NCBI RefSeq assembly: GCF_000213175.1
Contig: NW_009799104.1
Coordinates: forward strand, 1,068,196 to 1,132,195
Source of the DNA: Neurospora tetrasperma FGSC 2508
Lineage: Eukaryota; Ascomycota; Sordariomycetes; Sordariales; Sordariaceae
Length of the DNA stretch: 64,000 nt
Reading direction: 5' to 3'
The notes below the pieces were generated by a model, which worked only from the letters and a program-made list of their open reading frames with translations, did no database searches and was not told the DNA's origin. The translations under genes were made by a program, and so were the position numbers. Below are positions 10,257 to 21,395 of this stretch, piece after piece; within the stretch, counting starts at the first letter, position 1, and every line of letters starts with the position of its first letter.

Positions 10257-11204
10257 ATGAAGCTCCTCTACCCCACCTCTCTCAAGCTGGACATCTCCCA
10301 GATCGAAGGATTCCCTTCCGTCACGCTCCACCCCTACGACGTCAAGGCTCCCATTCCCGAGGAGCACGTCGATGCCGAGATCCTCGTCACCTGGACCAAC
10401 TCCTCCGACAACCTCAAAGATGCCGTCAACCGTCTGACCAAGCTGCGCTGGATCCAGTCTCTCGCCGCCGGTCCCAATGACGTTCTCAGCGCCGGCTTCG
10501 ATACCTCCAAGGTCGCCGTCACCACCGGCTCTGGTCTCCACGACCACACCGTCGCCGAGCATACCCTTGGTCTCCTTCTCAATGCCGCCCGCAGGTTTTA
10601 CGAGATGCGGGATTACCAGCTCCAGGGCAAGTGGCCCGGTCACCTCGGCGGTCCCCAGCCCGATCGTCCCGCCGATAGATTCACCACCCTCCGTGACGCC
10701 CGCGTCTTGATTTGGGGCTTCGGAAATATCGCAAAGACTCTCACCCCCTCTCTTGTGCAACTTGGATCCCAGGTTCGCGGAGTTGCTCGCCGTCAAGGTG
10801 TCCGCAATGGAATCGAGGTATACTCTGAGGACAAGCTTGCCGAGCTGCTACCAGAGACCGACGCCTTGGTTATGATCCTCCCTGGCGACCCATCCACAAG
10901 GCACGCTCTCAATACCGAGAGGCTGAAGCTGCTCCCCAAGCACGCCTGGGTGGTCAACGTCGGACGCGGCACCTCCATCGATGAGGATGCCCTCTACGAC
11001 GCTCTTGTGGAGGAGAGGATTGGCGGTGCCGCTCTCGACGTGTTCGAGACAGAACCTCTTCCTGAGCCAAGCAAGCTCTGGAAGGCCCCCAACCTCATTC
11101 TCAGCCCACACGCGGCCGGCGGCAGGCCACAGGGTGCCGAACAGTTGATCGTCGAGAATTTGAGAAAGTTCTTGGCCGGTCAGCAGCTGAAGAACCTCAT
11201 TTAA
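10257..11204 (+). CDS. D-isomer-specific 2-hydroxyacid dehydrogenase, 315 aa
   Basis: NAD(P)-dependent oxidoreductase expected to interconvert a 2-keto acid and its D-2-hydroxy acid; the substrate is not predictable. It is a single exon. The Rossmann motif GFGNIA (residues 154-159) follows a short beta strand. The catalytic triad is visible as Arg237 in NVGRGTSID, Glu266 in DVFETEPLP and His285 in LSPHAAG, with the family's usual Arg-Glu spacing. Length of about 315 residues is normal for this family. I prefer the ATG at 10257 because the next one upstream (10191) is too close to the TATA-like box. That longer form would add 22 residues (MRSTPTRFLSRINSHLSAA...) rich in Arg and Ser, resembling a mitochondrial presequence, so dual starts are possible. 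The gene stands alone on its strand between unrelated neighbours. Confidence 0.9.
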   Translation: MKLLYPTSLKLDISQIEGFPSVTLHPYDVKAPIPEEHVDAEILVTWTNSSDNLKDAVNRLTKLRWIQSLAAGPNDVLSAGFDTSKVAVTTGSGLHDHTVAEHTLGLLLNAARRFYEMRDYQLQGKWPGHLGGPQPDRPADRFTTLRDARVLIWGFGNIAKTLTPSLVQLGSQVRGVARRQGVRNGIEVYSEDKLAELLPETDALVMILPGDPSTRHALNTERLKLLPKHAWVVNVGRGTSIDEDALYDALVEERIGGAALDVFETEPLPEPSKLWKAPNLILSPHAAGGRPQGAEQLIVENLRKFLAGQQLKNLI

Positions 11205-12723
11205 GCGTTGCCTTATTTGTTTGGAGTTTTGGATTTCAAAAGAAATAGTATCCATAAGGTCAAAGCGATTTATCAAAGGGTCGAATATAATATACCATGA
11301 CTTTAATCACCATCCCTCCCTGCGCCTTTTGCTTGGTTTTCCCAGAAAATCCTTGTGCTCCCGCACCTCGAGCGACTGTCCTCACTTTGTCCGAGTTGCA
11401 GTTCCGGAGATTGACAACAAGCTAACCAGAAGTTTACAAGTCCAGACTTTCACACCCACTCGTTCAGATTGCCCTCCTGTGGCTAGAATCGAACGAGCAT
11501 TCCCGAAAAGCCAGCACGATGCCTTCCCTCCTGCCACCTCGCGTGCGTCTGGAGTAACCCCTTGAGCAATGACTTGGACCGCGCCGTCGCTGGTCGTTGC
11601 TTGCGACTCATCGCTACGGGCTCCATGTATGGCCCGCAAGCAGTTGAGCTCTCTTGGCAAGCCTTTCGTGAGTTTCACCTCATCCTAACCTTCAGCTGGT
11701 AAGTGTAAAGAGGCGGTGCTCTCCTGCGAGCCATACGTGGCAACTTGTATAGGTTTATGGTTCGCTAAAATCGACTTCTTCCTGAGGTCAAGAAAATGAC
11801 AGTTGGCAGAGTTTGAGTTGCTGCGCGGAACAAATGAGGGGACTATATCCATCTGGTAGTGGCTTCTGATAACCGGGGCTCAGCGAAGCATACTGTGTAG
11901 CTTCGGGAGAAGGGGCAAGAGTGTTTACAGAACCAACCAAAAACCGGCCACACATACAACCCCATCGAAACCCAGACTTTGCAGCAGAGTTCTGTACTTG
12001 ACCAAACATGGATCAAAGTCTGGAAGGACTTTGCGGAGACCTTAGTCCTGATACAACTTATTTGTGTAAACAGAAGCAGCATCCGATTCGTTTTCTTCCA
12101 ACTTGATATAACTTCCTTCTCCTACCTCTACCCTCGCACTTTGGCTAGTACTTCCTTGGCTCCCGAACCACCTCTCCCTCTCGTTCAAACTAGACAGCAC
12201 AGCAGCTGCTACTTCGACTTCCCGCAGCTCTTTAGGTTGATTTGTCGAGCTGTACTGGAATTCCCATATTTAGAGGACGTCATGTTGGAGTGGGGATGAA
12301 GATCAGGGGGCCGACAAACGCGGATGCTACAGGGCAGTGTTTGAAGTTGTTCTTGAACTTTCCACACCGCATCACCTAGTAACATATGCCCAGAACTAGT
12401 CCATTAACTCAACGGAACGAGAGAACCTGGGGGGTGGATAACCCAAGGTATTCCACATCGATGTTTGCGACTGGTGGCAATCGCGAGGGTTCCTTGGAAG
12501 TTGGGCCCAACATTCCCGGCATCAAGTACCGGGGCCCTAAGTGAACGGGTTTGCTAGGCGGGGAACTTTGGCAGGGGACTTTGTGATCATCTCCACAACT
12601 GATACAAGAAGACTCAAAATCTCGTCTTTCGTTTCTTCTTTCTCTTACTTATACATCTATCGCAAAATCCTCCCGCTTTGTTCCCTTCAGAGAGAGAAAA
12701 AAAAAAAAAAAGGAGCCGAAAAG
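11205..12723. other. Intergenic region, 1.5 kb
   Basis: No gene is supported; frames of 70-180 codons overlap in conflicting directions. The right end includes the promoter and a leader with an A15 tract (about 12697-12712) just before the NAT start codon. Confidence 0.45.
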
Positions 12724-13717
12724 ATGGTAACATATACCCAAGATCAGCTGGATCGCTATTTCCGGCATATCGGCTATTCGCCGAAGGATGCCGAAGACGA
12801 CCTCGGCAGGCTCGCCATGTTGCAGCTACGCCACATGGCCCGCGTTCCATTCGAGAGTCTGACATTGCATTACTCCCAACACCACCGATTGTCACTGGAC
12901 CTGGAGGACCTTTTTGAAAAGATCGTCGACAAGGGGAGGGGAGGTTACTGCATGGAAGTCAATACGTTCTTCGGGGCCGTCTTGCGCAGTCTGGGCTACA
13001 CACTCATTAACGTGGGGGGAAGAGTGAAGGCAGGCGATAGAGAGTACAAAGGATGGTTTGTGGTACCCAACCAGAGGCCTATGCCCACCTAAGTAAGCAT
13101 CGTGCACTAACGGGATTCTCAGGAATCACATGGTCAACATCGTGACCATCAACAACACACGTTATCTGGTTGATGTAGGATTCGGCTCCCACGGCTCGGT
13201 TAATCCAGTGCCTCTGGAGCACAACTACATCTTTACCACAGTCTCCCCAGCACGAGGTAAACTCGAATACAAAAGCCTCTCCCAACACACCGATCCTACC
13301 AACCAAAGGATATGGGTATACTCAACCCAGGAAAACCCGTCTGCGCCCTGGAAGGAAATGTACTGTTTTGCCGCCGACACAGAGTTCTTCCCGGCCGATT
13401 TTGAGGTCATGAACCTATCAACTATGACCAGCCCTCAAAGCTTCTTTGTGCAGACCGTTATGTGCATGTGGCTTCTGCTCAACGACAACAACAACGACGA
13501 CGACAAACAGGAACAGCCTATAGGCCTCCTGATATTGCACAAGGATTATGTTAAGAGGAGGATAGGCGATAAGTCCGAGATCATCGAGCAATTTGAGTCG
13601 GAAGAGCAGAGAGTGAAGGCCCTGCAGAAGTATTTCGGCATCGTCCTTACAAGAAAAGAGAAGGAGGCAATTCGCGGCTTGCCAAGCGAGTTGAAGACGA
13701 GGTGCGGGCATTGTTAA
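12724..13717 (+). CDS. Arylamine N-acetyltransferase (NAT), 308 aa
   Basis: Acyl-CoA-dependent transferase that N-acylates arylamines and hydrazines. In Fusarium, relatives detoxify plant benzoxazolinones; whether this copy does is unknown. Exons: 12724-13055 and 13123-13717. The 67-nt intron has donor GTTTGT, branch CACTAAC and acceptor TCTCAG. The joined frame has 309 codons. The catalytic triad is visible: Cys76 in RGGYCMEVN, His113 in WNHMVN (the Trp codon is split by the intron) and Asp128 in VDVGFG. The spacing fits the classical Cys-His-Asp triad. The conserved N-terminal stretch VPFESLTLH is present. An acidic Asn/Asp insertion (NDNNNDDD) near residue 235 is unusual and probably a surface loop. 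The ATG directly follows an A-rich leader. Cytosolic, as no signal peptide is seen. Confidence 0.93.
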
Positions 13718-14810
13718 GTGTGAATACGTTACTGGGGTTACCCGGGAAATTGGAACTGCATGCTGAAGTAAAGGTATGGGGAGCAGAGAACGGAGGTTTT
13801 GCCGTCTAGCAGTCTTCATTCGACACCATAAGACAACGTGCAAATAGTGTGGTACCCAATCATCTTGGGCCCAGCTACCTCTAAACATCTGCCGCATCGG
13901 TGCTCCTCACACCCGTACCCGCACCCACCTGCCTGGAGAGGATCAGACAAGCGAGCTGTACATGCAAAAACGTGGAAGAATGGCACGCAATCAGCAAATC
14001 CTACGAGGTTGGCGAGAGTTAACCCAATGTTTTTTTCCGAACTCCTTCCTGAACCTGTTTCTCCTCGGATTAACACACCATCTCGGGCCCAACACCTCAC
14101 CATAACCCTTTCCACTCGGTTCATATTCGCAGGAATCCGTTCCAGAAAATGCGTTCCAACGCCCTCATTCGACACTCAAGGCTGGATTGAGAATGGCATT
14201 TCATTGGCATGTTGATAATCCAAACATCCAACCTTTGTGAGCCACGCCATATCATCCCATTTCCCTATCCCAGATACTGAGGCGGGAGACTTCATGATTG
14301 TTCCTAGGACAAACGAGGTTTACACACCATGAGAACGTATTCAGCGTATCTTCGTCCATTGGGAGCTTCTCGACATTCAGAAAATTTCCTCCAGTTGCAT
14401 TCCCACCTCGGACACCGAGACCATTGATGGCCCTCTTTTCCTGCAATGACCTGGCACAGCACACAGTTCTCCTCCACCTCCCCTTTTGCAGTTACCAATC
14501 ACCTGGGTGCTGGATCGCTTGACTTTACCTCTGGTTGTTTACTCGTCTTTCATGTTACGGCATAGCATTCTTGCATAAGCGTTTCTTTCGAGTCTGGAGT
14601 TTACTTCTTGTTTAGCGTGTTGCAACTTCAGTAGTGAATCTGATGATTAATATCGTAGTCTCTTAATATGGCCTTCATAGCTTCGGTAGTGGCCCAACAC
14701 ATTGATCATCCTTTATTCTCATGTAACATCTCAGTCACTCATCACCTCCTCATTCACACCCTGACACATCTCTTCTCCAACTCATCCTCAGACCATCATC
14801 ACCATCCTCT
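13718..14810. other. Convergent intergenic region
   Basis: It lies between the 3' ends of the NAT gene (plus) and the sorbosone-dehydrogenase-like gene (minus). No gene is supported, and it presumably holds both 3' untranslated regions. Frames up to 159 codons are shadows without motifs. Confidence 0.5.
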
Positions 14811-16422
14811 CTAAACCAGAGCCAAAGCCCCAGCGACACCTACAACCCCCGCCCACATCAACGCCCTCGTCTCCCACCCACCACCACCACCCAACAGCCT
14901 ACCCGCCGCATTCTCATCATCATCATCATCCTCGCCCTTCCCCGTCGCGCTCGGAGAGCTCTCGCTTCCCGACCCAGTCCCAGTCCCCGTAACAATCGTC
15001 CCATTCTCCGTCGTCGTCGTCGTCGGGTTCTCCTCCTCCGTCTTCCTTTTCATCAAAACATAAATCTCGCCCGTACTATCACTCGTCATCCACAGCCTCT
15101 CGCTAGAATCCAACGCCATGCCCACCGGTCGGAAGCACTCATCCGGACAAACCGAATTGTCTTTATTCATCATGACATGCTGCTGCAAAGCGTCGCGGCT
15201 GTTTTCCGCTGAGACGGTCGGTTCGCCAGTGACAGAGTCAAACGAGATGGCGGACAGCCGGTACCCGACGGGATCCGTCTTGTCAAAGGAGCCCCTGAAC
15301 GTGACGTAGGCGACGTCCCCCTTGGGAGCGAACTTGATGTCCATGGGGGCGTAGTGGGCCGGAAACGTGAGGCGGGGACTCACGTAGTCGGAGGCGCAGG
15401 TTTCGTCTGTCAATTGATTGCCCGAGACGGTTTTGGCGTTTTCCTCCTCGGTGATGGCGAATTGCGAGCCGATCTTGAGGTTGTAATCGTTGTCGGGAAT
15501 CTCAGACACGTCCCACACGGCGAAGCACTTGGGGTAGCCAAAGTTGCCGCCCTGGTTGGGGAGGATCTTGGTGCCGTTGAGGTAGCCAAAGAAGTTGAGC
15601 TCCTCGCCCGGGTTGTTCTCGTGAATGTCCTTGCCGTTGCGGGTGACGCCGTCGATGGAGTTCTCCACGGCGTAGATGCCGCCTGTGATGGGGTGCTCGC
15701 CGACCCCCACGGAGTTGCGCAGGCCCCAGCCGAGCACGATGCCGTCTTCATTGTAGTTGTAGGCTTTGGTGGAGCTGGTCATATTGGAGATGTCGAAGGC
15801 GCGGATCTGCGAGAGACCGTTGGTGAGCACCTCGGCTTGTGCCTCGTTGCCGTCGGCGCTGCCGCGGGAGACAAGCAGGTAACCGTCTTCCTTTTGCGAG
15901 AGAAGGAGGGTGCGGGTGACGAGGTCGTTGTTGCTCATGTTGGTGACGATTTCGCGCTTGCCGCTGACGGTGCCGGCTTTGGAGTCATAGTCCCAGGCGT
16001 AGACGGCCGAGGCGGAAGATGCGTAGAGGGTCTTGCCATCTTTGGAGAGAGCAATGCCGTGATTCAGCTGTTGTTGATTGTTAGCTGATCTTGCTTCTCT
16101 TGTAACTCAGAAGGAAACGTACCGTCTTCTCATCGATGAGCGTCTTGGACTCAGAGACAGAGATACAAGTGCCTCCATTGTCTTTGAGCGTATGATGAGT
16201 GATACCCTTCCCGCTCTCAACAACCAGCAAAGCACCCGAGCTATCAAACTGAAGGCTTCGGGGCTTGGTCAACTCGCCGGCGATCAGTTGGGCTTGCCAT
16301 CCAGCGGCAACGACAGGGAGGTTATATGATGGGACAAGAACTTTGTCGCAGGAGGTTTGAGCGAGGGCAGTGGCTGAAAGTCCAACTGCAAGAGCTGCTT
16401 TGGCAACGCCATTGGTTTTCAT
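14811..16422 (-). CDS. Secreted glucose/sorbosone dehydrogenase-like protein, GPI-anchored, 518 aa
   Basis: Exons (minus): 16422-16123 and 16067-14811. The 55-nt intron has donor GTACGT, and the junction is in phase 0 (KT|LNHGIAL). The N-terminus is a clear signal peptide ending near ALAQTSC. The body matches the six-bladed beta-propeller fold of L-sorbosone / soluble glucose dehydrogenases, with blade-like motifs PRSLQFDSSGALLVVE, GWGLRNSVGVGEHP, FFGYLNGTK, FPAHYAPMDIKF and RPVGMALDSSERLWMTSD. Fungal relatives include PQQ-dependent sugar dehydrogenases (CAZy AA12); I cannot confirm PQQ binding here. After the propeller comes a Thr/Ser/Gly linker, an acidic DDDDDE run and a hydrophobic C-terminus (WAGVVGVAGALALV), the pattern of a GPI-anchor signal. 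Many Cys residues suit an extracellular protein. Confidence 0.88.
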
Positions 16423-18090
16423 TTTGTGGGTATCAAAACGAAACACACAGTGACTGGATATCAAACAAGTTAAGTGAATGACATTAATGTGTCTTGTTTC
16501 AGTAAAGAACGGCCCAGTTGACTAAAATAGAGAGAACAAGATGATGTCAGATGGACAGACAGATGGATGAGAGGTTGGGTTCAATAAGGTAGTAAGCACA
16601 CATGTAAAAGGGGTGCATTCGATACGGGTTATAAAGGGCTTCCTTCTAAGGACATATCGAGCCTAAAGGGTGGTAAAATACAAACATCAGGCCCGTGACG
16701 ACTATAACTAGGATTCGGCTGCTAAAGAGGAGGCCATTTTTCCATAGCTCCGACTTGCCGCACAAAACGCCACAAAAGCGACGATAACAGGCCGGACCGG
16801 TCATGGTGCATCCAAAAGGGTGTTGGCCAACCACGAGATTCCCACGATAGTTCTTCAGCTCTGTACGTACAGCCAGAAGCGTTCGGTAGTCAGGACTTGC
16901 CGTATTCGGCTCGCACTGGTCAGAGTTGGGACTTGAAGCCCGTCGCCGCTCTCATCAATACCCAGGACATCCTATATAATCCTGCATACGGATTCCAATA
17001 GTGTAGCACCCAGATGCGGGTTGAAGCTGTCAGGCATGTCCTTCAGGCTTCAGGCCGTCCTTCACACCATTGCTGTGCCATCCTCAACCGTCAAACCCCG
17101 CAATAATTTTCACAGAGAGGGTGGTATTAAGCCAATCACTGTGGTTCCCCATGGTGTGGTTCTGTATATCGAGTGGCGAGTATCAATAGAGTCGAAAGAA
17201 GAAATGAGAATAGGGTGATGGCTTGATGGTGTGCTCCCCGCATAGCTTATGGACAATAAAGTGAAGGCTGCTGGAAGCCATCAGCAAACAAACTCTGGTA
17301 CTGTGATATAACACCGTCGATTCGGCACCCAGATGGGTCTCCGATAGGGCTTCAGACCATGTTGGGGAAGGCCATTGCCACTGTAAAGCAGGCCTATCCC
17401 AGAGGTTTTGACAGCTGAAGAAGCTGGAAGCCCAAATACCACGAGGGAACATTGCTTTTTATCCCGATTGGGACAGCAGAGGCGTGCGCGTGATGGAGGG
17501 TGGGGAGCTGAGGAGATAGGACAAAGGGCTGGAAGCAGAAAGTGAAGAAACAACAAGTAAAAGGGAAAAAGAGAAAAACACCCCTTCACCCCCTACACCA
17601 TATTTGCATAGAGACTCTTCTTGTCCAAGCTCATGGGAACCGGCCATCCGCAACAACTCTGGTGCAGAGAGATCATGTACATGACCCGCGAAGACAGCTT
17701 TGCCTTCTGATGTCAATTTATACGCATCTGCTTCCACCGTAGACCTGCTTCCAAAATCGACTTTGCACGGCATACGAAGCTTAACCTCTTGTTGAACTTT
17801 CACAGTTCGTTGGTGACATTGGTGACACCATCCATATAATCGCGAGGCTGCCAGATTCCTTGATGCCAAACTGGTTGACAGCGGCCGGTAACGTTTCATG
17901 ATGTAAGCAGCGCCCAACCACGTCCAAGCAAATACTATGCAATTGGACTGATCACGATGTTAGCAGAGCGGCACTGCCAACAACCGGATGATGAGTGTGG
18001 CGAGCTTGATCCAGCAGATAAAAGCAACCTCTCCGTCGTCTGCCTGGGACGATTATCTCATCGCTCTCTCGCAAAACAGCATCCCTCAAA
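16423..18090. other. Divergent intergenic region, 1.7 kb
   Basis: It separates the minus-strand sorbosone-dehydrogenase-like gene from the plus-strand surface-protein gene, so it should hold both promoters. TTATAAA at 16629-16635 could serve as a TATA element for the minus-strand gene (about 205 nt from its ATG). No gene is supported. Minus-strand frames of 90-150 codons (17183-17917) lack motifs. Confidence 0.45.
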
Positions 18091-19475
18091 ATGGATCTTC
18101 ATCCAACCCTCCGGGGCATTCTCGCGATGACACTGGCCGGCTTCGCCCTGGTCGCCCACGCCCTACCACAACCACAGCCTCAGGCCCAAGAAACCGTCGC
18201 CCCTTCGCCCAAAGTCTGGGTACATGTCGATGCCACAACCAAAGGCGTAACCATCACGCCCACCGTGACGACCTACCGCGACGGCGACAAAAGCACCCAA
18301 AGCGCGCCCCCGCCGTATCTCACCGTATCTAAAGCATACAGCAGCTTCAAAGACAACGGGGTTCTGGCGACCTACACCAGCCTCAACCCTGCTCCAACTG
18401 CCTTGGGCATCGCGGGAGTGACCGACCCCCGCGGCGACTTCCTGGCTTGTCTACCGCAGCAATCGCTCGATGAGCCGTTCTGCGCTCCAAAGCGGGATGC
18501 GATCCTGAGGCCTGGACATGGGTACTATAGTGAGTCTTTCCCTCCCTTTGACCCATTGCATACCCATTTCGCATCCTCCAGGTCCACCAACCATGCTGAT
18601 ACCTCCCCTCGGTAGTAACATGGAACACCCTCTACTTCGCCCTCCCCAACCAACGCGTGCAAATCCTTGTTCAAACTGCCGACGTCTCCTTCTCCCAAGA
18701 CTCCTCCTCCTCTTCTTCCCCGAAGCCCGTAACCCCAACCCTCCCCCATTTCTCCATCCTCCCCGCCGACCAAGGTTTCGCCCTGCTCCCCCTTCCCAAA
18801 TCATTCCTGGGGTCCTCCTCTTCGTACCCGATAATCAGACTCAACATCACCATGGCTGTCTGGGCCAGCGGTAACTACGACGAAGACGCGCCGACCGAAG
18901 CAAAGCAAGGTCCCTTGGTCTACGTCACCAACGGTTACCAGTCCGATGATGTTGACGATGAGGACGGCAATCATGACGGCGACGACAGCGACGACGACGA
19001 CGACGACGACAACGATGACGGTTTGGTCGGTGACCCTGGTGGCCTATCCAAAGGCAAGAAAATCGCCATATCCGTCCCCGTAGCCATTGTGTCTCTGCTG
19101 GTGCTCGGTGGATTGATCGCTTTTGCGGTGTGGGGATATAGGAGGAAAGGGGCAGTGCCGTGGGTTGGTGGACTCTTCGGTAAGAGAAGGGGAGGACCGG
19201 GAGGTAGGGGTGGTGGAAGCGGGTATGGAGTGAGGAAGAGTTATTCGGAGAGGGTTGGCGGGAAGAGAGGCGCTGGCGCGGGAGTGTCGGGGTTTGAAGA
19301 GGGGATGATCGCGACGAGGGGCGCTGGGGATAACAAGGGCGGCGGTGGTGGTGGTGGTGTCGAGTTGACGGATCGGGACAGTTGGTCGCCGACGAGCCCG
19401 ACTAGTGCGCGGTTGGGCGGGGTGAATGTGTTCCGCGCGGAGGTGGAGAGGCAGGAAAGGGCAAGGCAGGGCTGA
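18091..19475 (+). CDS. Single-pass surface glycoprotein-like protein, 432 aa
   Basis: Exons: 18091-18529 and 18616-19475. The 86-nt intron has donor GTGAGT and acceptor GGTAG, joining YY|ITWNTLYFALP. A signal peptide (LAMTLAGFALVAHAL) is followed by a Pro/Gln stretch. The ectodomain has a WNTLYF motif and a Ser-rich segment (about 174-182). An acidic tract of mostly Asp (about 257-281) lies directly before one membrane segment (about 296-318, IAISVPVAIVSLLVLGGLIA). The cytoplasmic tail is basic and Gly-rich, then Ser/Pro-rich. This layout (ectodomain, linker, one helix, disordered tail) is shared with fungal wall-stress sensors and similar type I proteins, but the Cys-rich WSC domain is absent. 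No family is recognised with confidence; plasma-membrane location is inferred. Confidence 0.78.
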
Positions 19476-21298
19476 GGCATGGTCATGGCCGTGGTCGCGA
19501 TGCGGTTGTGGAGGAGGGACGGGAAAAACGATGGAATGATGCCGATGATTGTTATGTCATTTTCTCTGATTGGTTATGTATGGTTGTGCATAGAGCATTG
19601 TCGGCGTAGAGATTGTTAGATAGCAATTCAGGTATTGTCTTGTCATTGTGCGGGGTGTCGCGTTCGTTGTCGAAGTGGCATGTTTGCTGCGTAGGTTGAA
19701 GAGGAGGGAAGAGAAGCGATCAAGGATGACGCTGCTGACGACATGCTTTCTGGTGGGGAAGTGGACCAGAGTTGGCGATGCCGGCCTTATGTTACCCGTT
19801 GGGGAGGGGTCAGGTTTTACAGTTAAAGGCAGTTGGACGTCTGATATTGCTTTAGCAAACTTACGCCTGCCATGTCAGCGGCTTTGTTAGCACGATAAGA
19901 TCTTCCATCCAGATAGTGCAAACCGGGATCTGGGAATGCCCTCCATTTTAAGCATCGACAACAAGCGGATGACCAGCCAGCAGGCAGTGCAAAAGCTGTT
20001 TTATCAACAGGTAATCTCTTCTTCCCCATGGCACGACCTCGCAGGCCAAGCACACATTGAAAAAGAAAAAAAAAATAAACAGTTGCAATAACTTGCATTG
20101 CACTTGGATTGAGAACCAAAAATTGCGACCAGACGGCCCCGAAGGACAATCAACGGCGGCTAGCACCACGATGTGCAATGCAGGCTCTCCACCGTACTAC
20201 GCGGATTTCTTGATTACTGCGCAGTCAGTCATGATGTTCTATGAAGAAAAGAAAAGAGGAGGAGGAAGATTTGGGAGGGGAGCAGGTGTTATTAAATAGA
20301 GAGAGGATTTAGAGAGATTGCACGAGTGCAAATTTCATGAAATTCCGTCCAGCTGCTGACGGTCTGTCTCGCTGTCCGTAGTAATGACTTCCTTCGAATT
20401 ACTCAGTAGTCTTGAACTCACTCCTTCTTGTGTTGGCCATCGCCTTGATGCCGTGGCCTCGTTCCTTTGCATCTACAGATGCGCGCCTGCTATACACTAT
20501 ATCCCGATCGCTACCTTCCCGAGATTGGGCATATGGTGTTTGATATGTACCCTGAGTTTGTCGGCCCCAGTTAATACTTTGGCATTATTGAACCCATCGT
20601 AAAGTAGGGGAGAGATGAAGACGATGATGATCTCTTGTCTAGTCCGAAGGCGACGTTCAAATCTCACAGACACTCACAATCTTCCATCACGAATCGCCAT
20701 GAAGCATCAAAGAACAGTATCAGTCTTGTTTGACTATCCTCTCCCGAGGAAGTCAATCGCGTCTGTCGCGTATTATTAGTTTGTATGTGTATGTTGTGCT
20801 ATGTATATGACATATCCTCACTCCTTTTCCAACCGGGTATAAGTGTGGTGTGGTGTGGTATACATGTACTACAACTCTCAGAAAGCTTATCTTCATCATC
20901 AGCAATGATCAGCAACCACCATTAAAAGAGCATGTACAGAAGCTGGTTAGTTGTAACAACAACAACAACAGCCTCGTAGAATGCCAGGGACTTGTCGTGG
21001 GATCCTGCCTCTTCCTTTCCCAGGCCGCAAAATACGAATCGAAAAACATCGAGTACGGTTTGCTAGTGAGTTGCTGATCCATTGCCCAATCATGATAACA
21101 AGTCATTGGTTTTCCCGCCCAAAAACCCTTATGTTGCCTTCCCTTGTCCCTGCCCTACCCTGCCCTCCCCCTTTGTTCTTGTGGTATCTCTGACTCTCCG
21201 TTCCTTCCTCGTACATAAACAAAAAAGAAATGCAAAGCTATGCCTCCCTCCGTACTACCTTCGTACCGCTCTTCTTGTCATGTTCAACTTGTTAATGG

Positions 21299-21330
<32 letters not shown>

Positions 21331-21395
21331 GTTATTGTATCCACGGGTTCCCATCCATCTTGATTTGATTTTGTGATATTTGTGCATTGTATCGG
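19476..21395. other. Convergent intergenic region, 1.9 kb
   Basis: It lies between the 3' ends of the surface-protein gene (plus) and the long disordered-protein gene (minus). No gene is supported. It contains a (GTT)n microsatellite near 21295-21329. Confidence 0.5.
21295..21329 (+). repeat. (GTT)n microsatellite
   Basis: About eleven perfect GTT units lie in the 3' flank of the minus-strand gene ending at 21396. Boundaries are approximate. Confidence 0.8.

Noticed and set aside
10251-10796. Minus-strand frame of 181 codons, Gly/Val/Glu-rich
   Set aside because: Antisense of the hydroxyacid dehydrogenase.
15354-16088. Plus-strand frame of 244 codons, Val/Gly/Ala-rich
   Set aside because: Shadow of the sorbosone-dehydrogenase-like gene on the minus strand; it also crosses that gene's intron boundary.
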